Source of the DNA: Kumtagia sp044326205
Lineage (GTDB): Bacteria; Pseudomonadota; Alphaproteobacteria; Rhizobiales; Rhizobiaceae
Assembly: GCF_044326205.1 (NCBI RefSeq)
Contig: NZ_JBIRCY010000020.1
Span: forward strand, 50,159-114,158
Direction of reading: 5' to 3'
Length of the DNA stretch: 64,000 nt
Position numbers and translations under genes: made by a program. The first letter of the stretch is position 1, and every line of letters starts with the position of its first letter. The notes under the pieces are model-generated. The model saw nothing but the letters and a program-made list of their open reading frames with translations, searched no databases and had not been told where the DNA came from. Below are positions 30,880 through 38,923 of the stretch, in pieces.

Positions 30880-32793
30880 TTGAACCAACCGCCCAAAACC
30901 CCGCTTCTCGACAGGGTTCGCCTACCCTCGGACCTGCGCGCCCTGCCGGAAAGCGACCTGCCGCTACTGGCGGATGAGCTTCGCGCCGAACTGATCGACG
31001 CCGTCTCGATCACCGGCGGGCATCTGGGCGCGGGTCTCGGCGTCGTCGAGCTGACGGTCGCGCTCCACTACGTCTTCGACACGCCTGCCGACCGTGTGAT
31101 CTGGGACGTCGGCCACCAGGCCTATCCGCACAAGATTTTGACCGGCCGCCGCGACCGCATCCGCACGCTGCGCACCGAACACGGCCTGTCCGGCTTCACC
31201 CGGCGCGCCGAGAGCGAATACGATCCCTTCGGCGCGGCGCATTCCTCGACCTCGATTTCCGCCGGCCTCGGCATGGCGGTGGCGCGCGACCTGAAGGGTG
31301 GGCGCAACAATGTGATTGCCGTGATCGGCGATGGCGCCATGTCGGCTGGCATGGCCTATGAAGCGATGAACAATGCCGGCGCGCTGAACGCGCGGCTGAT
31401 CGTCATACTCAACGACAACGACATGTCGATCGCCCCGCCAACCGGTGCCATGAGCGCCTATCTGGCGCGGCTGGCCTCCGGCCGCACCTATATGGGTTTC
31501 CGCGATTTCGGCAAGAAACTGACGTCCTATCTCGGCAAGCGCGTCGACCGCGCCGTCACCCGCGCCGTCGAGCATGCCCGCGGCTACGTCACCGGCGGTA
31601 CGATGTTCGAGGAACTTGGTTTCTACCACATCGGTCCGATCGACGGGCACAACCTCGATCATCTGGTCCCGGTGCTGAAGAACGTCCGAGACAATGGCGA
31701 CGGGCCGGTGTTGATCCACGTCGTCACGCAGAAGGGCAAAGGCTACGGACCTGCCGAGGCGGCCAGCGACAAATATCACGGCGTCAACAAGTTCGACGTG
31801 ATCACCGGCGCGCAGGCGAAAGCGCCAGCGAATGCACCGAGTTACACGAAAGTCTTCGCCGACAGCCTCATCCAGGAGGCCCGAGAGGACGACAGGATCG
31901 TGGCGATCACCGCGGCGATGCCGTCCGGCACCGGCCTCGATTTCTTCGGCGAGGTCTTTCCGTCGCGTACTTTCGATGTCGGCATTGCCGAGCAGCACGC
32001 GGTCACCTTCGCTGCCGGTCTTGCCTCCGAGGGGCTGAAACCCTTCGCCACGATTTATTCCACCTTCCTGCAGCGCGCCTACGACCAGGTCGTGCATGAT
32101 GTGGCGATCCAGAAGTTGCCGGTGCGGTTTCCCATCGACCGCGCCGGCTTCGTCGGCGCCGACGGCCCGACGCATTGCGGCGCCTTCGACACGACCTATC
32201 TCGCCAGCCTGCCCGGTTTCGTCGTCATGGCGGCGGCAGACGAGGCCGAACTGCGCCACATGGTCCGCACCGCGGCCGCCTATGACGAAGGCCCGATCGC
32301 CTTCCGCTATCCGCGCGGCAACGGGGTCGGCGTCGACATGCCGGAGCGTGGCAGCGTTCTGGAAATCGGTAAGGGCCGTATTCTTCGCGAAGGCACCAAG
32401 GTGGCCCTATTGTCCTTCGGCACGAGGCTGCAGGATTGCCTGCTCGCTGCCGAGGAACTGGGCGCATTGGGCCTTTCGACGACGGTGGCCGACGCGCGGT
32501 TCGCCAAACCGCTCGACGAGGATCTTGTGCGCCGCCTGGCGACCGGGCACGAAGTGCTGATCACCGTCGAGGAGAACGCGATCGGCGGCTTCGCTACCCA
32601 AATTCTGCATTTCCTGGCGCGGGAAGGTCTGCTGGACCAAGGCCTCAAGATACGGCCGCTTATCCTGCCGGATGTTTTTGTCGAGCATGCCAAGCCGGAA
32701 AAAATGTATGCCGATGCCGGGCTGGACAGTGCCGGCATTGTCGGGGCGGTTTTCCAGGCGCTGGGCCGGCCGGCGCAATCGGCTTCGGCCTAG
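30880..32793 (+). CDS. dxs: 1-deoxy-D-xylulose-5-phosphate synthase
   Basis: First step of the non-mevalonate isoprenoid pathway: condenses pyruvate and glyceraldehyde 3-phosphate with thiamine diphosphate. The 637-residue protein has the three transketolase-like domains: ELTVALHYVFDTPADRVIW and GHQAYPHKILTGR, then the cofactor motif VIGDGAMSAGMAYEAMNNAG with conserved Gly-Asp-Gly and Asn, then FDVGIAEQHAVTFAAGLA. Start TTG 30880 has the usual NQPPKTPLLDRV beginning; no ATG lies nearer. ispH further downstream (46958) completes the same pathway. Confidence 0.96.
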   Translation: MNQPPKTPLLDRVRLPSDLRALPESDLPLLADELRAELIDAVSITGGHLGAGLGVVELTVALHYVFDTPADRVIWDVGHQAYPHKILTGRRDRIRTLRTEHGLSGFTRRAESEYDPFGAAHSSTSISAGLGMAVARDLKGGRNNVIAVIGDGAMSAGMAYEAMNNAGALNARLIVILNDNDMSIAPPTGAMSAYLARLASGRTYMGFRDFGKKLTSYLGKRVDRAVTRAVEHARGYVTGGTMFEELGFYHIGPIDGHNLDHLVPVLKNVRDNGDGPVLIHVVTQKGKGYGPAEAASDKYHGVNKFDVITGAQAKAPANAPSYTKVFADSLIQEAREDDRIVAITAAMPSGTGLDFFGEVFPSRTFDVGIAEQHAVTFAAGLASEGLKPFATIYSTFLQRAYDQVVHDVAIQKLPVRFPIDRAGFVGADGPTHCGAFDTTYLASLPGFVVMAAADEAELRHMVRTAAAYDEGPIAFRYPRGNGVGVDMPERGSVLEIGKGRILREGTKVALLSFGTRLQDCLLAAEELGALGLSTTVADARFAKPLDEDLVRRLATGHEVLITVEENAIGGFATQILHFLAREGLLDQGLKIRPLILPDVFVEHAKPEKMYADAGLDSAGIVGAVFQALGRPAQSASA

Positions 32794-32916
32794 ACCCCGC
32801 TCAGGTCAGCCACGAAGCGTTAACCAACGCGACGCCGATTTGTCTTTTGATTACCGTGTTTTTTGGCCGCTTGTTCACGCGCTTCGCCGATAGTGCCGCC
32901 CGGCGAGAGGGCAACT

Positions 32917-33276
32917 ATGGCGTGCAGGACCATCCTTTTCGGCGCGGCGATCATGCCGGCGCTGACGGCGGCGGCTATCGCGCAGCCGAAATACGACGCG
33001 AAGCTTGAGCAGGCTGCGATGCAGGTGATAGCCGGAAAGATCGGCGATATCCGGCCGGGTTTTCGCTACGACCAGAATCCGGCCTTCGTCGTGTCGCAGG
33101 AACCGTCCGCGCCGAACGTCCAGGACCGTACGGCGTCGTGGCAGATCGTGCCCTCCGATCACCGGGCGCAGACCGGTTCGACCGGATCGATCCAGATGTT
33201 CTCCGACGATTCGGTGCCGAAGGCGGAAGAGCGCGAGGAAATGTCGAGGGCGGTTTCACGCGTCATCAAGTTCTGA
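32917..33276 (+). CDS. Small exported protein of unknown function
   Basis: A 119-residue protein with a signal-like N-terminus (MACRTILFGAAIMPALTAA) and a polar mature part (KYDAKLEQAAMQVIAGKIG, DRTASWQIVPSD). It resembles small conserved periplasmic proteins of rhizobia. GGCGAGAGGG precedes ATG 32917. It follows dxs on the same strand after 123 bases. No domain is known to me. Confidence 0.6.
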   Translation: MACRTILFGAAIMPALTAAAIAQPKYDAKLEQAAMQVIAGKIGDIRPGFRYDQNPAFVVSQEPSAPNVQDRTASWQIVPSDHRAQTGSTGSIQMFSDDSVPKAEEREEMSRAVSRVIKF

Positions 33277-34074
33277 AACAAGTCGCAACCCGATGCGGGG
33301 GACGGCTTTTCTTTTCTCGCGGAAAGATTGGAGTGCTCCGTTGGCGATCGGACAGGTCGGATTGGTGAATCTGACAATGTCCAACTGCAAACCCCATTCG
33401 CGATGTTTTTGGCGCCGCGGCGGGAATTTTGCGCCTTAAGTTCTGAAAAAAGGGGATGGGAATCGACGGTTTTTTTGTAAATTTCTTGCAAGCCTTTGAT
33501 ATCATTGGTGCCAGAAATTTTTCTGCTCGTTTTCCATCCCCACTTCTTCCCCCTGCTTTATGCTTTGCCCTATCGCTCTCGCGGGAAACCTGGTGCGCAC
33601 CGGGTATCAGGGGAGAGCGTCGGCGCCGGGGTGGCTGCGTAACGGTGCGCGGCTTGGCGGGAGCCTTGAGACCCGGGCCCCAGATCGCGACGACAAGCCT
33701 CGGATTGAGCCGGGGCGGTATCAGCGGTCGGGCAAGCACGCCGGCGGGGCGCAAAAGTCGCGCCACGTATTGTTATTTTGAGAGGCTCGGCCTCGCGCCC
33801 CGCTTCCCGACTACTCCCCAAAAAGGGAGCGTTCTTTGAAATGGCCAGGGCGGATTTCCGCAGCGTGGCGGTGAGGAGTGTTGGCTGGAGGCCAAGAAAA
33901 GCCGATGCTTCGGCTCTTCTAACAACGAACGGTGAAATGCCGGTTCGCCCATCGGGCGAATTGAAAGGTCCAGTGGACCTTTCAAAGGCATTGAACGCCC
34001 GAAGGGCAGGGAGCCATAGCGAAGGTCAGAAAGGCTGGCTTGTCTTCGCCACCAGCATTCGGCAAGGGAACGGG
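33277..34074. other. Long intergenic region without a convincing gene
   Basis: About 800 bases between the small exported protein and tlyA. The first third (33440-33560) is AT-rich with T-runs (GGTTTTTTTGTAAATTT at 33469-33485). The middle (33590-33800) is GC-rich; its open frames have no domain or codon pattern that I trust. The last part contains several hairpins, described separately. No tRNA, tmRNA tag sequence or known RNA could be recognised. It may hold a promoter for tlyA, a small RNA gene or a degraded gene. Confidence 0.6.
33900..34007. repeat. Cluster of four hairpins, REP-like block
   Basis: Four short inverted repeats follow one another: AGCCGA/TCGGCT (33900-33915, loop TGCT); TTCGCCC/GGGCGAA (33944-33960, loop ATC); a 25-base palindrome at 33961-33985 with 12-base arms TTGAAAGGTCCA/TGGACCTTTCAA around one G; and GCCC/GGGC (33997-34007, loop GAA). 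The block ends about 60 bases before tlyA. It has the look of a dispersed repetitive extragenic element, or of a structured leader RNA. The middle hairpins adjoin without gap. Confidence 0.6.
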
Positions 34075-34077
34075 ATG

Positions 34078-34842
34078 ATGGCAGAAAAGACGATGGACAC
34101 GAAAATGCGGCTGGACGAGTTGCTCGTCCGGCGTGGCCTTTTCCCCAGCCGGTCGCGCGCCAGGGATGCGGTCGAGCGGGCGACCGTGAAGGTCGCGGGC
34201 CTCGTCGCGAGGAAGCCCGGTGCAATCGTTGCCGAAGGTGCACGGATCGAGGTCGACGACCCGGCCAGCGCCTATGTGTCCCGGGCGGCGCTGAAGCTTG
34301 TCGCCGGGCTTGAGCATTTCGGTTTCGACCCGGCGGGAGCGGTGGCGCTCGACATCGGCGCTTCCACCGGCGGTTTCACGCAGGTGCTGCTGCAACGAGG
34401 AGTCAGGACGGTCTTTGCGATCGATGTCGGCCATGGCCAGATCGACGCGTCCTTGCGCGCCGATCCTCGCGTGAAAATCCGCGAAGGGCTCAATGCTCGT
34501 GGGTTGACTGCAGATGATATTGACGGGGAGGCGCCGGATTTCCTGGTCTGCGACGTGAGTTTCATTTCGTTGAAACTTGCCTTGCCGCCGGCGCTTTCGC
34601 TGGCTGCGCCCGGCGCGAAAGGACTGTTCCTGGTCAAGCCGCAATTCGAGGCTGGCCGCGAGGCGATCGGCAAGGGGGGCATCCTCAGGAATCCCGAAGA
34701 TGGCCCGCGGGTCGCCGGGACGATTGCGGCATGGCTGGACGGCGTGCCGGGATGGCGGGTGCTCGGCCTTTACGACTCCCCCATAGCCGGCGGCGACGGC
34801 AACCGCGAACTCCTGCTCGGCGCGATCAAGGACAGGCCATGA
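34078..34842 (+). CDS. tlyA: TlyA family rRNA 2'-O-methyltransferase
   Basis: A 254-residue protein that methylates ribosomal RNA and is historically annotated as hemolysin A. The N-terminal S4 RNA-binding domain reads MRLDELLVRRGLFPSRSRA then DAVERATVKVAG; the FtsJ-like methyltransferase domain has ALDIGASTGGFTQVLLQRG as AdoMet motif I and FLVCDVSFISLKLAL. Two ATGs in tandem (34075, 34078) follow AAGGGA; 34078 has better spacing. Its stop overlaps the next gene start (ATGA). Confidence 0.93.
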   Translation: MAEKTMDTKMRLDELLVRRGLFPSRSRARDAVERATVKVAGLVARKPGAIVAEGARIEVDDPASAYVSRAALKLVAGLEHFGFDPAGAVALDIGASTGGFTQVLLQRGVRTVFAIDVGHGQIDASLRADPRVKIREGLNARGLTADDIDGEAPDFLVCDVSFISLKLALPPALSLAAPGAKGLFLVKPQFEAGREAIGKGGILRNPEDGPRVAGTIAAWLDGVPGWRVLGLYDSPIAGGDGNRELLLGAIKDRP

Positions 34843-36077
34843 CGAACCTCGTGATCAACCGCCTCGGCGGGCAGGGAGACGGCGTGGTCGACACCGCGCA
34901 AGGGCCGATTTATGTGCCGTTCGCGCTACCGGGCGAGCGTATCAATGCGGCGGTCGAGGGCAGCAAGGGCGCGCTGATGGCCTTGCTGGAGGCCTCGCCG
35001 GACCGGGTAGAGCCGGCGTGCCGGCATTTCACCGATTGCGGCGGCTGCGCGATCCAGCATCTGGCGCCGGCACCCTATCGCGCCTGGAAGCGCGACAAGG
35101 TGGTCCAGGCGCTGGCTTCGCGCGGTATCGATGTCCCGGTCGCCGACATCGTGCCAGCCGAGCCGCGCTCGCGCCGGCGAACCGTCTTTTCGGCCCGGCG
35201 CACGGAGAAAGGGGCGGTTCTCGGCTACAATCGCGCGGCCTCGCACACGATCATCGACATCGAGGAATGCCCGATCATCTTGCCGGAGATCGAATCTTCG
35301 CTCAGCATGTTGCGCTCGCTCGCGGCGTTCGTCGCGAGCACGCGCGACCCATTCCATGTCATGGCGACGCACACCGCGTCGGGGCTCGATATCGCCATCG
35401 ACGGCGCCGGGCCGATCTCCGAGGCGACGCGGCGGCAGGCGGCGGATTTTGCGATCCGCGAAAAGCTCGCACGGCTGTCGGTCGATGGCGAGGTCGTCAT
35501 CGAGCCCAGGAAACCGGCGGTGCAATTCGGGACGGCGACCGTTGCTCCGCCGCCCGGCGGCTTTCTGCAGGCGATCGAGGCGGCCGAGGAGGCGATGGCC
35601 GGCATGGCCGTCGCGCATCTGAAGCGTGCGAAGAAGGTCGCGGACCTGTTTGCCGGCGCCGGAGCTTTCGCGCTGCGGCTGGCGAAAACCGCCGATGTCC
35701 ACGCGGTCGAGGGCGACGCAGCCGCCCTTGTGGCGCTGGATCGCGGCTTTCGCTCGACGCCCGGCTTGCGCCGCGTGACGGTGGAGAAGCGCGATCTGTT
35801 CCGCCGGCCGCTGACCTTCAAGGAGTTGAACGCCTATGACGGCGTGCTGTTCGATCCGCCGCGCGCCGGCGCCGAGGACCAGTCGAAGCAGATCGCCCGG
35901 TCCGACGTGCCCTACGTCGTCGCGGTCTCATGCAATCCGGCGACGCTTGCCCGAGACCTGCGTATTCTGATCGACGGCGGCTATGCGCTGAAATCAGTCA
36001 CGCCGGTCGATCAGTTTTTGTGGTCCCCGCATGTGGAGGCGGTGGCGCTGCTGGAGAAGCCGAGGCGAAGACGATGA
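34839..36077 (+). CDS. RumA/TrmA-type uracil-C5 RNA methyltransferase with [4Fe-4S] cysteines
   Basis: A 412-residue class I methyltransferase that puts a methyl group on C5 of a uridine in rRNA or tRNA. The N-terminal TRAM-like domain (NLVINRLGGQGDGVV) is followed by ACRHFTDCGGCAIQHL with three clustered cysteines, and IEECPII supplies the fourth for an iron-sulfur cluster as in RlmD. AdoMet motif: VADLFAGAGAFALRLA. LFDPPRAGA and VSCNPATLARDL carry the catalytic residues, including the nucleophilic Cys. It is coupled to tlyA by an ATGA overlap, giving a two-gene RNA-methylation unit. The exact RNA target is not deducible. Confidence 0.92.
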   Translation: MTNLVINRLGGQGDGVVDTAQGPIYVPFALPGERINAAVEGSKGALMALLEASPDRVEPACRHFTDCGGCAIQHLAPAPYRAWKRDKVVQALASRGIDVPVADIVPAEPRSRRRTVFSARRTEKGAVLGYNRAASHTIIDIEECPIILPEIESSLSMLRSLAAFVASTRDPFHVMATHTASGLDIAIDGAGPISEATRRQAADFAIREKLARLSVDGEVVIEPRKPAVQFGTATVAPPPGGFLQAIEAAEEAMAGMAVAHLKRAKKVADLFAGAGAFALRLAKTADVHAVEGDAAALVALDRGFRSTPGLRRVTVEKRDLFRRPLTFKELNAYDGVLFDPPRAGAEDQSKQIARSDVPYVVAVSCNPATLARDLRILIDGGYALKSVTPVDQFLWSPHVEAVALLEKPRRRR

Positions 36078-36141
36078 TGGGCACCTTTCGATCCCGCGCA
36101 CTTCCGTCTATTCTTCGGCTGCACATCGGGACAGCGCCACG

Positions 36142-36335
36142 ATGGTCGACAAAGAAAAGCAAATCCTGGATTGGCAGCGGAGATGGCGGGCAGCGAGGAA
36201 GCTGCGGCACTCTGGTTCAGGAACCAGCCGATACCCGGCTGGAACGGAAAGACTGCGCGGGACCTCGTGCGTCAAGGCAAGCTGGAAACTGTGCTTGCCT
36301 ATCTCCTCGCCGTGCGCAATGGGATATTCGCTTAG
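36142..36335 (+). pseudogene. MbcA/ParS/Xre-type antitoxin C-terminal domain, probably frameshifted
   Basis: From ATG 36142 one frame gives MVDKEKQILDWQRRWRAA. A second frame, from about 36195 (or from an ATG at 36183), gives EEAAALWFRNQPIPGWNGK, TARDLVRQGKLETVLAYLL and AVRNGIFA up to TAG 36333-36335. The second part matches the toxin-binding domain of MbcA/ParS/Xre antitoxins (W.R.P.P..GGKTA.DLV..G....V..YL....G..A). Adding one base between 36194 and 36195 joins the two into a 64-residue protein. No RES-domain toxin or N-terminal Xre domain is found nearby. It is probably a decayed or solitary antitoxin-like gene. Confidence 0.6.
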
Positions 36336-36348
36336 CCGGTCGGATCGC

Positions 36349-37764
36349 CTAAACCCGCGTCCCGCCCAGCGTCATCTGGTTCATCCTGAGATGCGGCTGG
36401 CCGACGCCGACCGGCACGCCCTGACCGGCCTTGCCGCACATGCCGATGCCGGTGTCGAGCTTCATGTCGTTGCCGACCATCGACACCCGGTGCATGGCGT
36501 CCGGCCCGTTGCCGATCAGCATGGCGCCCTTGATCGGCCGCGTCACCTTGCCGTCCTCGATCATGTAGGCCTCGGTGCAGCCGAACACGAATTTGCCGCT
36601 GGTGATGTCGACCTGTCCGCCGCCGAAGGAGACGGCGTAGACGCCGTTCTTCACCGAGGCGATGATTTCTTCCGGCGTATGGTCGCCTGCGGTCATATAG
36701 GTGTTGGTCATGCGCGGCATCGGCTGGTGGGCGTAGCTCTCGCGCCTGCCGTTTCCGGTGGCGGCCATGCCCATCAGCCGGGCATTCTGCCGGTCCTGCA
36801 TGTAGCCGACCAGTTTTCCGTCCTCGATCAGCACCGTGCGGTTGGTCGGCGTGCCCTCGTCATCGACGGTCAGCGAGCCGCGCCGTTCGGAAATCGTGCC
36901 GTCGTCGACGACGGTGACGCCCTTGGCCGCCACTTGCTGGCCCATCAGGCCGGCGAAAGCAGAAGTCTTCTTGCGGTTGAAATCGCCTTCCAGCCCGTGG
37001 CCCACCGCCTCGTGCAGCATGACGCCCGGCCAGCCGGAGGACAGCACGATGTCGAAGGTTCCGGCCGGCGCGGGGACCGCCTCCAGATTGACCAGTGCCT
37101 GGCGCAGCGCCTCCTTGGCGGCGTGCTTCCAGGAATCCTCGACCAGGAACTCGCCAAATCCTTTCCGGCCACCCATGCCGTAGGAGCCGGATTCCTGGCG
37201 GTCGCCGTCTCCGACCACGACCGAGACGTTCATGCGCACCAGCGGCCTGATGTCGCGCACCATCTGCCCGTCGGCGCGCACGATCTCGATCTGCTGCCAG
37301 GACGAGACGAGTGAAGCCGTCACCTGGCGGACGCGCGGATCCTCGGCGCGCAGCCAGGCGTCGATCTCCTGCAGCAGCTTCGCCTTGCCTTCGAAGGAGG
37401 GCGAGCCGGTAGGGTTCTCCTCACCATAGAGATGCCGGTTGGTGCGCGGCGGCGCATCGGCCAGCGTGCCGGAATAGCCGCCCTTGACCGCCGAGACGGC
37501 GTCGGAGGCGCGCAGAAGGGCAGCGTGCGACAGCTCGCTCGAATGCGCATAGCCAGTCGCTTCGCCCGCCACCGCGCGCAGGCCGAATCCCTCGCCGGTG
37601 TTGAAATTGGCCGTCTTCAGCCGGCCATTGTCGAACATCAGCGCTTCGCTTTCGCTGTATTCAAGGAAAAGCTCGCCGTCGTCCGCGCCCGCGATCGTAT
37701 CGGCGACGATCTCCTTCAGGCGGCTCTCGGGGATGTCGAATTTTTGGGTCAGCGGAGTGGGCAT
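36349..37764 (-). CDS. tldD: Metalloprotease TldD
   Basis: A 471-residue subunit of the TldD/TldE zinc protease, which trims peptides such as microcin B17 precursor and unfolded short peptides. The N-terminal domain includes FLEYSESEALMFDNGRLK and GFGLRAVAGEATGYAHSS. The metal site is VMLHEAVGHGLEGD, an HExxxH motif, and the C-terminal domain has TNTYMTAGDHTPEEII and FVFGCTEAYMIEDGKV. Length and order are normal. The partner TldE (PmbA) is not in this window. It diverges from the VOC gene. Confidence 0.95.
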   Translation of the reverse strand: MPTPLTQKFDIPESRLKEIVADTIAGADDGELFLEYSESEALMFDNGRLKTANFNTGEGFGLRAVAGEATGYAHSSELSHAALLRASDAVSAVKGGYSGTLADAPPRTNRHLYGEENPTGSPSFEGKAKLLQEIDAWLRAEDPRVRQVTASLVSSWQQIEIVRADGQMVRDIRPLVRMNVSVVVGDGDRQESGSYGMGGRKGFGEFLVEDSWKHAAKEALRQALVNLEAVPAPAGTFDIVLSSGWPGVMLHEAVGHGLEGDFNRKKTSAFAGLMGQQVAAKGVTVVDDGTISERRGSLTVDDEGTPTNRTVLIEDGKLVGYMQDRQNARLMGMAATGNGRRESYAHQPMPRMTNTYMTAGDHTPEEIIASVKNGVYAVSFGGGQVDITSGKFVFGCTEAYMIEDGKVTRPIKGAMLIGNGPDAMHRVSMVGNDMKLDTGIGMCGKAGQGVPVGVGQPHLRMNQMTLGGTRV

Positions 37765-37881
37765 TCTGGGGTCTCGCTTTGCGAAGGACTTGATCTAGTC
37801 TCTCCGAGCGCCACTTTCCAGCGCGTAGGGCATGGCAAATGCATCTGGGCGCGGTTCGGTTACGATCGAGGAGCGAATGTT

Positions 37882-38244
37882 ATGGTTACCGTGCGCTATC
37901 TGGTCAGCAATGTCGAAGCGGCTGCCGCCTTCTACACGCAGCATCTGGGTTTCGCGGTGAAGCAGCAGTTTCCCGCGATAGCGATCTTGACGCGGGACGG
38001 CCTTACGCTTTGGCTCGCCGGTCCGACCGCCTCCGCCGCAAGGCCGATGCTGGATGGCCGCACGCCGGAGCCGGGCGGCTGGAATCGCTTCGTCCTGGAA
38101 GTCGAGGATATTGCCCGATTCAGCGCCACGTTGCGGGAGCAGGGCGTGCGGTTTCGCAATGACATCGTGGATGGGCCGGGCGGCAAACAGATACTCTGCG
38201 AAGACCCCTCGGGCAACGTCGTGGAACTGTTCGAACCGAAGTAG
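37882..38244 (+). CDS. VOC (glyoxalase/bleomycin-resistance) family protein
   Basis: A 120-residue protein with the paired beta-alpha-beta units of the vicinal oxygen chelate fold: RYLVSNVEAAAAFYTQHLG at the start and ILCEDPSGNVVELFEPK at the end. The usual glutamate metal ligand lies in NVVELFE. Members are dioxygenases, isomerases or antibiotic-binding proteins; nothing points to one of these. GAGGAG lies at 37868-37873, nine bases before ATG 37882. Confidence 0.85.
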   Translation: MVTVRYLVSNVEAAAAFYTQHLGFAVKQQFPAIAILTRDGLTLWLAGPTASAARPMLDGRTPEPGGWNRFVLEVEDIARFSATLREQGVRFRNDIVDGPGGKQILCEDPSGNVVELFEPK

Positions 38245-38360
38245 GTGATTGATTCAGACCGAAGGCGTCTTGCCTTTTCCACCTCGAAAAGATACGAAAT
38301 TTCACACCTAATTTCGGATTTAATGTGGTATTATATTAACGGTCTTTACAGGATTGTCGC

Positions 38361-38606
38361 ATGCAGCGCATTGAAGCCACTCTTAGCGCATCCATCTCTG
38401 ATTTGAAAAAGAGCCCATCCTCAGTGATGGAGGCTGCGAACGGCGAGGCTGTTGCCATCCTCAATCACAACCGCGTCATGGCCTACATCGTGCCAGCGGA
38501 AACTTATGAGTCCATGCTGGATCGCCTGGACGACCTTGCCCTTGTGGAAATCGCCAAGGCGCGTGCCGGCGAGAAAGGCGTGCCGGTCGATATCGATGCC
38601 CTATAG
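38361..38606 (+). CDS. Type II antitoxin, Phd/YefM (StbD-like) family
   Basis: An 81-residue antitoxin: LSASISDLKKSPSSVMEAA and GEAVAILNHNRVMAYIVPA are typical of the Phd/StbD group. The tail (LDRLDDLALVEIAKARAGE) binds the toxin. The upstream 116 bases are AT-rich, with TATTATATTAA (38330-38340) as probable -10 region. It overlaps the toxin gene by 11 bases. Appears intact. Confidence 0.88.
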   Translation: MQRIEATLSASISDLKKSPSSVMEAANGEAVAILNHNRVMAYIVPAETYESMLDRLDDLALVEIAKARAGEKGVPVDIDAL

Positions 38607-38877
38607 GCTGGAGTTTCTCCCCTCCGCGCGGAAGGAATGGGACAAGCTAGGAGCAACGATACGCCAGCAGTTCGTCAAGAAGCTTCGCGAGCGTCTCGAA
38701 CACCCGCGCATTCCGGCTTCGGCCCTCCACGGAATGCCCGATCACTACAAGATCAAGTTGCGCCAGTCAGGCTATCGCCTCGTCTACCGTGTGCACGACG
38801 AGACCGTCACAGTTACCGTTGTCGCGGTCGGAAAGCGCGAGCGCGGCGAAGTCTACGATGAGGCCAGGAAGCGCTGA
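38596..38877 (+). CDS. Type II toxin, RelE/ParE family
   Basis: A 93-residue RelE-type toxin (YRLEFLPSARKEWDKLGAT, FVKKLRERLEHPRIPASAL, GMPDHYKIKLRQSGYRLVY, VVAVGKRERGEVYDEA). The conserved basic residues of RelE mRNA interferases are visible (Lys in KIKLR, Arg in SGYRLVYRV, Arg in GKRERGEVY). It should cut mRNA on the ribosome. Start ATG 38596 overlaps the antitoxin end. Intact, and a typical relBE-like pair. Confidence 0.9.
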   Translation: MPYRLEFLPSARKEWDKLGATIRQQFVKKLRERLEHPRIPASALHGMPDHYKIKLRQSGYRLVYRVHDETVTVTVVAVGKRERGEVYDEARKR

Positions 38878-38923
38878 AAAATTGCGCTAACGGCACCACG
38901 TTCACTCGCAGCTTCTGCTCAAC

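Noticed and set aside
33453..33471. GGGGATGGGAATCGACGG resembling the 5' part of tmRNA
   Set aside because: No tag-peptide reading frame, T-arm or CCA-forming partner is found nearby, and the match is short.
33456..33839. Open frame of 127 codons in the gap before tlyA
   Set aside because: Composition is arginine/glycine/serine-rich without domain or ribosome-binding site, and it overlaps other equally long frames.
33778..34074. N-terminal extension of tlyA by about 100 codons
   Set aside because: It translates through the hairpin block and lacks similarity; the S4 domain starts after ATG 34078, which has AAGGGA upstream.
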